Of a stretch of 22,071 nt of DNA, positions 14,148 through 19,398 are shown piece after piece. The notes under the pieces are model-generated. The model was given only the letters and a program-made list of their open reading frames with translations. It was not told the origin of the DNA and did not search any database. How positions within the stretch are numbered: the first letter of the stretch is position 1; the number at the start of each line of letters is the position of its first letter. The stretch is from GCA-002779465 sp964596535 (GTDB lineage Bacteria; Desulfobacterota; Desulfobacteria; Desulfobacterales; UBA2156): contig CAZQUR010000046.1 of NCBI GenBank assembly GCA_964596535.1, positions 1 to 22,071 of the forward strand, given 5' to 3'. The translations under genes and the position numbers were made by a program.

Positions 14148-15224
14148 ATGATATCTTACTGGAAAACCGTTTACGAAAATATCCGGATGCATCCTGAGGT
14201 CTGGATGAAGCCGATTCTTTATACGATTCTCGTCTTTGTACTCGCCGCGCTTGGATGGTGGATTTTCAACCGGGTGATCAACCGGATCGAAAAAAGACGC
14301 AAGGACAGGGCAGTTTTTGTGAAAAATCCCGCCCTTTTCGGCCTGCTCAAAAAGATGGGACATTACGCCGTGATCCTCATTGCGGGGGCATGGCTGCTCC
14401 ATCTTTTCCATGCGCCCGTCGTGGAAAAGATCTTTTTCGCGCTCATGATTCTCTTGATTTCTTCCATCGCCCACAGCGCACTGAAAACATTCCTCCCCAT
14501 CATCAAAAGCAACGTGGCGGCCAAGACCAAAAGCGGCGTCGACGATATCCTCATCGACCTGGCCATGAATTTTTCCAGCGTCATCATCTATGGCGTGGGC
14601 GCCGTTTTGGCCATGGATGTCCTTGGACTGAACATCGCGCCGTTTCTCGCCGGGGCCGGCGTGGCAGGAATCGCCATCGGGTTCGCCGCCAGGGACACCC
14701 TCTCCAATCTCATCGCCGGGATCCTCTTGATCATCGATCGGCCCTTTGAACTGGGGGACCGGATCGAGATCTGGACCGCTCCGAAAAATTCCGCCACCTG
14801 GGGGGATGTGGTGGAAATCGGGATCCGGGCCACCAAGATCCGCACCACGGACAACATCGTGATCGTCATTCCCAACAACGAGATCATGAAACGGGATATC
14901 ATCAATTATACCGCCATCACCGCGGACATCCGGGTACGGATCCCCATCGGCATTGCCTATGACGCCGACATGGAAAAAGCCAAGGAGATCATCGAAAAAG
15001 TCGCCCTAAAGCTTCCCTGGGTCAGAAAGGACCCCGGTCCGAAAGTGGTGGTGAAAAACTTCGGGGAATCCGCCGTGGACCTGGAAGCCCGGGTGTGGAT
15101 CGAGGATCCCCGGAAACGGATCGATACGATTTCCAGCATCACCGATGGGGTGAAGGCGGAGTTCGACCGGTCGGGTATCGAGATCCCCTATCCTAAACGG
15201 GTCATTTATATGAAACAAGATTGA
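14148..15224 (+). CDS. MscS-family mechanosensitive ion channel
   Basis: This 358-residue inner-membrane channel should open under membrane tension and release solutes on osmotic downshock. Hydrophobic helices lie near residues 22-40, 72-90, 94-112 and 140-160. The pore helix 164-197 has the MscS Gly/Ala pattern FLAGAGVAGIAIGFAARDTLSNLIAG, followed by DRPFELGDRIEI and the beta domain (RTTDNIVIVIPNNEI). A mixed alpha/beta C-terminal domain completes it. I start at ATG 14148, which has GGAGGTG nine bases upstream; the frame is open to a TTG at 14064, but that start lacks a good ribosome site. The two extra N-terminal helices beyond the E. coli MscS core are common in the family. Its TGA (15222-15224) lies in the repeat that follows. 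Confidence 0.9.
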   Translation: MISYWKTVYENIRMHPEVWMKPILYTILVFVLAALGWWIFNRVINRIEKRRKDRAVFVKNPALFGLLKKMGHYAVILIAGAWLLHLFHAPVVEKIFFALMILLISSIAHSALKTFLPIIKSNVAAKTKSGVDDILIDLAMNFSSVIIYGVGAVLAMDVLGLNIAPFLAGAGVAGIAIGFAARDTLSNLIAGILLIIDRPFELGDRIEIWTAPKNSATWGDVVEIGIRATKIRTTDNIVIVIPNNEIMKRDIINYTAITADIRVRIPIGIAYDADMEKAKEIIEKVALKLPWVRKDPGPKVVVKNFGESAVDLEARVWIEDPRKRIDTISSITDGVKAEFDRSGIEIPYPKRVIYMKQD

Positions 15225-15374
15225 TGGCTTCGTAAAAAGTCCACCTGCTGCGTTGCGCGCCTTGCATCTGGAACTTTTTACTTTGCCATCCCAAGTTCGA
15301 CTTTTTAGGAATTCATCAAGATTGATGAAATCGCAAAAAGCCCACCTGCGGTATTGTGTGGCATCTTCGGTTCA
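15222..15374. repeat. Composite palindromic repeat between convergent genes
   Basis: The unit TTGATGGCTTCGTAAAAAG is followed by CCACCTGC(T/G)GCGTTG. It appears at 15222-15258 on the plus strand. It appears inverted at 15271-15290, with GATGGC and GTAAAAAGT matching, and inverted again in diverged form at 15301-15319. It appears again on the plus strand in diverged form at 15322-15358. The last two arms pair 16 of 19 bases across a two-base gap. The composite spans exactly from the TGA of the MscS gene to the TGA of the Slp gene facing it. The palindromic arms probably also form a two-way terminator. Confidence 0.75.
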
Positions 15375-15875
15375 AAAGGTGGTCCCCACGCCGATGCCGA
15401 AATGGAATACGGGGCGGGGTTGATGGGATTTGGGTTGGACCTTGACTTCCACTTCCTGAAACACCGGGTAGGTATAGGCGAATTGTCCCACGGCACGCGT
15501 ATCAACCCCTGTAAGCGTCCCCACCATGGTGAGAATTACCCCTTTTTTAAAGATTTCCGGATCCAGGAATCGTTCGGAACGGATAATGAAGCGTCCCTCG
15601 GACCGGTCTTCATCCAAAGGGCGCCCGCTTTGATCCGGGGGCAACTGCAAAACAATCAGTTCAGACCGGGTGCTTGAAGCCGTCGAATCGATAATCTTTC
15701 CTCCCAAAAGGACGGTTTTTCCGATAAATTTTTCGGGTTCCGCGGCAACGGCCGAAAACCCCCCGGTGTAGGTCACACGGGAGCGGGCCTGTTGGGATAG
15801 CGGAGCGGCGCATCCCGCCAGGAGCATCACGAAAAAGACCGTTCCTTTCCAAAGACCGGATGTGTTCGGGATCAT
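15372..15875 (-). CDS. Slp-family outer-membrane lipoprotein (copy 1)
   Basis: This 167-residue lipoprotein has the signal FFVMLLAGCAAP, with the lipid cysteine at 22. The Slp-family core is clear: FSAVAAEPEKFIGKTVLLGGKII, then ELIVLQLPPDQSGRPL, GRFIIRSERFLDPEIF and VGTLTGVDTRAVGQFAYTYPVF. Slp is a starvation- or stress-linked outer-membrane lipoprotein of gammaproteobacteria with no known enzymatic role. The C-terminal tail after PKSHQPRPVFHFG is short. It lies 54 bases after its paralogue on the same strand, so the two are probably one operon. The ribosome site AGGAAAGG is about 11 bases from the ATG, a little far. Its TGA lies at the edge of the palindromic repeat. Confidence 0.85.
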   Translation of the reverse strand: MIPNTSGLWKGTVFFVMLLAGCAAPLSQQARSRVTYTGGFSAVAAEPEKFIGKTVLLGGKIIDSTASSTRSELIVLQLPPDQSGRPLDEDRSEGRFIIRSERFLDPEIFKKGVILTMVGTLTGVDTRAVGQFAYTYPVFQEVEVKVQPKSHQPRPVFHFGIGVGTTF

Positions 15876-15929
15876 GATTCCATCAACCTTTCCTAAACGC
15901 GTTCACCTGTTATACGGGCAACGTTTCCA

Positions 15930-16475
15930 CTACCAGCAGTAAGGAGATCGGTAAAACGGATCATCGTAAAACGGACACGGATAAAACGGGTCTGGATACG
16001 GGCGAGGATAGTAACGGTATCCTTCAAACTCGGGCCACAGATAGGTTTCCCGGCTTTTGATCACCAAGTGGGGATGCGGGTGATTGTTCACGGTTTCGGT
16101 CTGGATTCCCGTCAGGATTCCCGCCACGGTGACCTTTCGATTCTCGGAAAAAATCTCCGGGTCCAAGAATCCGTTGTGCAGGGCAATGAACCGCCCTTCG
16201 GAGGCGTCCTTAGGGCCGGGTTCGTCCCGGAAAGAAAGGGGGGCCTGTAATACCACAAGCTCGGTGATTTCGGGCAGATTCCGCGTTTCCAGGATGTACC
16301 CGCCCAGCAATACGGTGCTTCCTTTGTAGCGTTCCGGATGTTCCAGGAGAGCCCTGAATCCGAGATCCTCCCGTACGGTCCGCCGCAGATCCTTTGAGAT
16401 CACCGAACAGGATGCCGCCAGTATAAAAAGGGCGAAGAGAATCAAAACGGATAGGGTATCGCGAAGGGTTTTCAT
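15930..16475 (-). CDS. Slp-family outer-membrane lipoprotein (copy 2)
   Basis: This 181-residue paralogue of the adjacent Slp protein has the signal ILFALFILAASCS with the lipid cysteine near residue 23. The shared core is ALLEHPERYKGSTVLLGGYIL, ELVVLQAPLSF, GRFIALHNGFLDPEIF and VAGILTGIQTE. It differs by an aromatic, proline-rich C-terminus, YYPRPYPDPFYPCPFYDDPF, followed by YRSPYCW and including two cysteines. I start at ATG 16475, with AAAGGC seven bases upstream, not at the longer frame 16505, because the basic residues and hydrophobic core then sit at normal signal distance. It is probably the first gene of the Slp pair. The function of the tail is unknown. Confidence 0.84.
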   Translation of the reverse strand: MKTLRDTLSVLILFALFILAASCSVISKDLRRTVREDLGFRALLEHPERYKGSTVLLGGYILETRNLPEITELVVLQAPLSFRDEPGPKDASEGRFIALHNGFLDPEIFSENRKVTVAGILTGIQTETVNNHPHPHLVIKSRETYLWPEFEGYRYYPRPYPDPFYPCPFYDDPFYRSPYCW

Positions 16476-16517
16476 GGGATGCCTTTCTTTTACCTGGCTT
16501 CGCATGGATATCGTTAT

Positions 16518-16551
16518 ATTATAAAATAATACGCCCCCCGGTGTTTTGCAA
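16518..16551 (-). promoter_or_regulatory. Candidate promoter region for the Slp pair
   Basis: On the minus strand a palindromic TTGCAA (16546-16551) can act as a -35 box, with TATTTT 17 bases on (16528-16523). A perfect TATAAT (16523-16518) follows, though at poor spacing. The same TTGCAA could also serve the plus-strand thioesterase gene, with TATTTT at 16568-16573. The block is strikingly AT-rich between two divergent genes. Confidence 0.3.
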
Positions 16552-16589
16552 ACGAAAGCATAGCATTTATTTTTTCTCCGGTCTTTTTT

Positions 16590-16666
16590 AGGGGTTTCGG
16601 CCTTGATCCCCTTCCATGTTTTACGCTAAAGGGGAAACGCGTCTTTTTTTCAAAGGAGAAACCCTT
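16590..16666 (+). promoter_or_regulatory. Possible translation-masking fold at the thioesterase start
   Basis: Bases 16590-16598 (AGGGGTTTC) can pair with 16658-16666, covering the end of the Shine-Dalgarno AAGGAG and part of the TTG start at 16665. Inside lies a 6-bp hairpin (CCCCTT 16608-16613 with AAGGGG 16629-16634), followed seven bases later by seven T residues. A competing hairpin, 16590-16594 with 16608-16612, would free the start. Confidence 0.25.
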
Positions 16667-17171
16667 GATCATCGAGGTTGTACAGGATTATTACCCGGAT
16701 GACATCGCCGTTTGTTACGGCTGCGGACGGAACAACCCGAAAGGAATGCACATCCGGACCCGGTGGGACGGGAAGGAAGGGGTTTTCCGGTTTACCCCGG
16801 CGCCCTATCACACCGCCTTTCCCGGCGTGGTCTACGGCGGCCTCATCGCCTGTCTTATGGATTGCCACAGCATCGGCACTTGTGTCGCCGCCGCCTACGA
16901 GGCCGAGGGCCGTGCACCGGGAACCGAGCCGGAGATCATCTTTGTGACGGGGAATCTCAATATCACCTACCTGGCCCCCACCCCCATCGACGCCCAACTG
17001 ACTTTTCGAACAGCCGTGAAGGAACAATACGCCCGAAAGGTCATCGTCGTTTGCCGCCTGTATACCCGTGAAAAGGAAACCGCCCGGGGGGAGGTGACGG
17101 GAATCCGGGTGCCGTCGAAAAAAGATCTCTGGAACCCTGCCACTGCAATCCGAAAAGGACGTACCCTGTGA
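16665..17171 (+). CDS. Hotdog-fold thioesterase (PaaI-like)
   Basis: This 168-residue protein probably hydrolyses an acyl-CoA or acyl-carrier thioester in the cytoplasm. The N-terminal CYGCGRNNPKGMHI (C17, C20) is typical of a PaaI-like subgroup. The hotdog helix is VVYGGLIACLMDCHSIGTCV, with D66 at the usual catalytic acid place, followed by the strands NLNITYLAPTPID and YARKVIVVCRLY. I start at TTG 16665, which has AAGGAG six bases upstream; no in-frame ATG keeps the CYGCG motif. Its TGA overlaps the GTG of the Nudix gene (GTGA, 17168-17171), so the pair is coupled. The substrate is unknown; the Nudix partner hints at CoA or acyl-CoA turnover. Confidence 0.87.
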   Translation: MIIEVVQDYYPDDIAVCYGCGRNNPKGMHIRTRWDGKEGVFRFTPAPYHTAFPGVVYGGLIACLMDCHSIGTCVAAAYEAEGRAPGTEPEIIFVTGNLNITYLAPTPIDAQLTFRTAVKEQYARKVIVVCRLYTREKETARGEVTGIRVPSKKDLWNPATAIRKGRTL

Positions 17172-18061
17172 CTGCGCCCATGGCACCGGTCCCTGCCGCC
17201 ACGCTCATCCTGGTGCGGGAACGGGCCGGCACCGTCCAAACCCATCTTCTTTTAAGGGGCCGCGGTGCCGCCTTCATGGCGGGAAAATACGTCTTTCCGG
17301 GTGGAAGGGTCGACCCCTTCGATGAGGATCCGGCCTTCTGGAAAAGGGTTGTGGATCTGGATTCGGGCGACATCGAACGCCTGCTGGGGGGAGATTTTTC
17401 CCGAACACCGGTCCTTTCTTTTGCGGTGGCCGCCATCCGGGAAACCCTTGAAGAAGCCGGCGTGTTTTTCGCCAAAGACGCCGGATTTCGGAAAAGAGAA
17501 ACGGACCGGGTCTGCGCCCTGCGCCTTTCCGAAAACCTCCCCAAGGGCTGGTTCAAAGACGCGGTGGCCGCCGGGAACTGGACCCTGGCCCTTTCGGGGC
17601 TTTACCGGTGGGCCCACTGGATCACCCCCGAGCGGATGAAACCCCGTTTCGACACCCGGTTTTTCCTGGCCTTCATGCCGGAAGGACAACAATGCCGGCC
17701 CGATCATCGCGAGATCACCAACGGCCTTTGGATTGACATAAAAGAGGCGCTGGAAAAGAATATGCGCGGTGAAATCCCGTTGAGCCCGCCGACGCTGGTG
17801 ACGCTCCAGGAACTCCTCCAGTACCGAGACGCCGGCGCGTTGAAAGCCGCTTGTGATCGACGCAGTTGGGGAACCCCCCTCTTACCGCGGCTGGTCGATG
17901 CGGAAATAGGCGGTGTGATTCTGGAGCCCTGGGACAAGGACCACGGTAAGGCCGTTCCGGTTTTTCGCGTCAGGGATCTTGAAAAGGCCGTGCTCCCGGC
18001 CGGGGCGCCCTTTTCGAAACTCTGGTATGACAAAACGGTATGGCGGCCGGTGGAATTGTAA
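17168..18061 (+). CDS. Nudix hydrolase, NUDT19-like
   Basis: This 297-residue hydrolase cleaves nucleoside diphosphate-X bonds. The Nudix box is split: the glycine part, KYVFPGGRVD (40-49), is separated by about 40 residues from the catalytic helix AAIRETLEEAGVFF (88-101). This insertion within the box is characteristic of the NUDT19/RP2p group, whose members hydrolyse CoA and acyl-CoAs. The GTG start overlaps the thioesterase stop and has AAAGGAC upstream. Two later stretches fit NUDT19-like proteins: HWITPERMKPRFDTRFFLA and the C-terminal WDKDHGKAVPVFRV. Together with the thioesterase it suggests a small acyl-CoA degradation or quality-control unit; that is inference. Confidence 0.87.
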   Translation: MTAPMAPVPAATLILVRERAGTVQTHLLLRGRGAAFMAGKYVFPGGRVDPFDEDPAFWKRVVDLDSGDIERLLGGDFSRTPVLSFAVAAIRETLEEAGVFFAKDAGFRKRETDRVCALRLSENLPKGWFKDAVAAGNWTLALSGLYRWAHWITPERMKPRFDTRFFLAFMPEGQQCRPDHREITNGLWIDIKEALEKNMRGEIPLSPPTLVTLQELLQYRDAGALKAACDRRSWGTPLLPRLVDAEIGGVILEPWDKDHGKAVPVFRVRDLEKAVLPAGAPFSKLWYDKTVWRPVEL

Positions 18062-18063
18062 TT

Positions 18064-18084
18064 TTGATGGCTTCGTAAAAAGGA
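18064..18084. repeat. Truncated copy of the GGCTTCGTAAAAAG repeat
   Basis: TTGATGGCTTCGTAAAAAGG begins three bases after the Nudix stop. It matches the first 19 bases of the unit at 15222 and then departs. It merges directly into the AGGAGGTG ribosome site of the next gene. Confidence 0.65.
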
Positions 18085-18093
18085 GGTGCTCCT
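18081..18093 (+). promoter_or_regulatory. Ribosome site inside a small hairpin
   Basis: AGGAG (18081-18085) pairs with CTCCT (18089-18093) around a three-base loop, immediately before the ATG at 18094. The pairing would hide the Shine-Dalgarno of the TIGR04076-like gene. Five base pairs may be too weak to matter. Confidence 0.3.
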
Positions 18094-18372
18094 ATGGCAA
18101 CAGATCCAGGAATCGGATATCGTGTGGTGGCAACCGTGAAATCCTTAAAAGGGGAATGCAGTGCGGGACACCGGGTCGGGGAACGTTTCGACATCAGCTG
18201 TCACGATCCCGCAGGATTGTGCGGTTTTTTCTATCACGACATGTTCCCGAGTCTTTGTACCTTCCAGTTCGGTGGTGCCATGCCCTGGTGGAAGGGGGAT
18301 GTCATCGAAGCCGTATGCCCCGATCCCCATAACCGGGTCACGATCCAGCTGGAACGTTTCAAACGATCCTGA
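18094..18372 (+). CDS. TIGR04076-family small protein
   Basis: This 92-residue cytoplasmic protein resembles the TIGR04076 family of small conserved proteins of unknown function, found mostly in anaerobes. The pattern is YRVVATVKSLKGECSAGHRVGERFDI, then a central CGFFYHDMFPSLCTFQFGGAMPW and a closing VIEAVCPDPHNRVTIQLER. Five cysteines (near 22, 36, 43, 55 and 75) could bind a metal or form a redox site, but this is not shown. The start has AGGAGGTG five to eight bases upstream. It follows the Nudix gene by 32 bases on the same strand, separated by a repeat fragment, and may share its transcript. Confidence 0.82.
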   Translation: MATDPGIGYRVVATVKSLKGECSAGHRVGERFDISCHDPAGLCGFFYHDMFPSLCTFQFGGAMPWWKGDVIEAVCPDPHNRVTIQLERFKRS

Positions 18373-18389
18373 AAAGCGGTGTTGACCGA

Positions 18390-18404
18390 TTAAGAAGTTC
18401 TTAA
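18390..18404. promoter_or_regulatory. 15-bp palindrome, possible operator
   Basis: TTAAGAAGTTCTTAA is a perfect palindrome with 7-base arms about a central G. It lies between the TIGR04076-like and DUF1285-like genes, three bases after a TTGACC. No matching -10 box follows, so a role as an operator is only possible. Confidence 0.3.
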
Positions 18405-18441
18405 AGCGCAGTTGCATCTTTTCAGGTAACGGATCGGACCC

Positions 18442-18894
18442 ATGGAAGAAGTGGTGATTCCCAAGGAAGAAGCCGTTTTCTGGCTCGATAAAAACGGTCG
18501 CTGGCATAACCGGCACGGCCCTTTCGAGCACAAGAAGATTATCGATTACTTTCACGCGTGCATCCAAAAAGACGCCGGCGGATTTTTCTTAAGCCAGGAA
18601 CTGGAAGGGAAAAAGGAAAAGGTCTATTTCCCATACGAGGATACGGCCCTTTTCGTCTTTGACGTCATTGAATCGCCGGAGGGGATTCTACTGGTTCTCA
18701 ATACCCAAAAGAAAATCCGCCTGAAGCCCGAAGCGCTTTTCATCGAAAACGATTCTCTTTATTTAATGCACGGCGATGACCGCATCAAATTCGCCGAATC
18801 CGCCCTTTTCCGCATCTCCGAGCGGCTCCATTCCGACGAGAACGGCTATTCGATCCGGATGGGAAACCGCATGTACCGGATTCCGGAATCTTGA
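18442..18894 (+). CDS. DUF1285-like protein, unknown function
   Basis: This 150-residue soluble protein has no signal or membrane segment. The order NGRWHNRHGPFEHKKIIDYF, then GGFFLSQELEGKKEKVYFPYEDTALFVFDV and LYLMHGDDRIKFAESALFRISERL, resembles the DUF1285 layout (a GRWxxxG strand, an EKxxxxxEDxxxFV strand and a late helix). I place it there by pattern memory with moderate confidence. The fold is expected to be all-beta with a helix. The ribosome site is weak (ACGGATCGGAC). Its TGA (18892-18894) is provided by the repeat TTGACGGCTTCGTAAAAAG. A likely partner is the TIGR04076-like gene 69 bases upstream. Confidence 0.65.
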   Translation: MEEVVIPKEEAVFWLDKNGRWHNRHGPFEHKKIIDYFHACIQKDAGGFFLSQELEGKKEKVYFPYEDTALFVFDVIESPEGILLVLNTQKKIRLKPEALFIENDSLYLMHGDDRIKFAESALFRISERLHSDENGYSIRMGNRMYRIPES

Positions 18895-18942
18895 CGGCTT
18901 CGTAAAAAGGCCACCTGCGGCGTTGGGCGGCAACCTTCGTCA
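18891..18942. repeat. GGCTTCGTAAAAAG repeat spanning two convergent stops
   Basis: This copy matches the 15222 unit with four differences over about 39 bases (T/C, T/G, T/G and C/G), then continues CAACCTTCGTCATTGC. The plus-strand gene stops on its first bases (TGA 18892-18894). The minus-strand gene stops on its last (TCA 18940-18942). Confidence 0.75.
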
Positions 18943-19257
18943 TTGCGGGGGGCTCAACAGCTTCTTTTCCTTTCGGATGAAGTCCCTCACGTAATGGGGC
19001 AAACCGCCGTTGACCAGGTAATCTTTGAAATCCGCCTCGACCCGGCTTTCCGAATGGTTCCATGATTGTGCGGCATAAAAAAACAGATCGTGTTCGCTGA
19101 CACGATAAAGATGCGCCATCCGTGCCAGGAATTCTTCATCGGTGGCCGGTCTTTTTCTTCGGGACATGAAACGGTCCAGCCTCCGGAATACTTCAATGTA
19201 TACAATGGTTCCAAAGAGCCAGAGTAAAGTTTCTATTTGAAATAGAGAACTCTCCAT
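18940..19257 (-). CDS. Small membrane-anchored protein, unknown function
   Basis: This 105-residue protein has one N-terminal hydrophobic segment (QIETLLWLFGTIVYIEVF, about residues 7-24) followed by a basic patch, RRLDRFMSRRKR. The remaining soluble part is cytoplasmic and helical: EEFLARMAHLYRVSEHDLFFYAAQSW, then ESRVEADFKDYLVNGGLPHYVRDF. The sequence recalls a short degenerate helical domain but I do not recognise a family. I start at ATG 19257, with AAAGGAG about 12 bases upstream; a GTG at 19293 has no ribosome site. It ends in the repeat at 18891-18942. Confidence 0.6.
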   Translation of the reverse strand: MESSLFQIETLLWLFGTIVYIEVFRRLDRFMSRRKRPATDEEFLARMAHLYRVSEHDLFFYAAQSWNHSESRVEADFKDYLVNGGLPHYVRDFIRKEKKLLSPPQ

Positions 19258-19309
19258 GTGGATACACCGCTCCTTTGCACCAAGGGTAAACACACGGTGT
19301 CAAAGATCA

Positions 19310-19373
19310 ACCCCAATGTTGTATAAAAAACACGGCAAAGAATGTTTAACACTCTCTTTTGCAACATTGGGGT
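19310..19373. repeat. 12-bp inverted repeat, REP-like
   Basis: ACCCCAATGTTG (19310-19321) and CAACATTGGGGT (19362-19373) are perfect inverted copies separated by 40 AT-rich bases. The TTGGGGT-type ends recall palindromes near Y1/RAYT transposases (from memory), but no transposase is present. The structure lies in the 141-base gap between two minus-strand genes and could fold as a terminator for the upstream one. Confidence 0.65.
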
Positions 19374-19398
19374 CAAGTCTTTCTAAAAAATCGAGGAA

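Noticed and set aside
13926..14474. Extended lipoprotein frame reaching into the channel gene
   Set aside because: It would overlap the MscS gene on the other strand and bury the lipoprotein signal; GTG 13925 has a better ribosome site.
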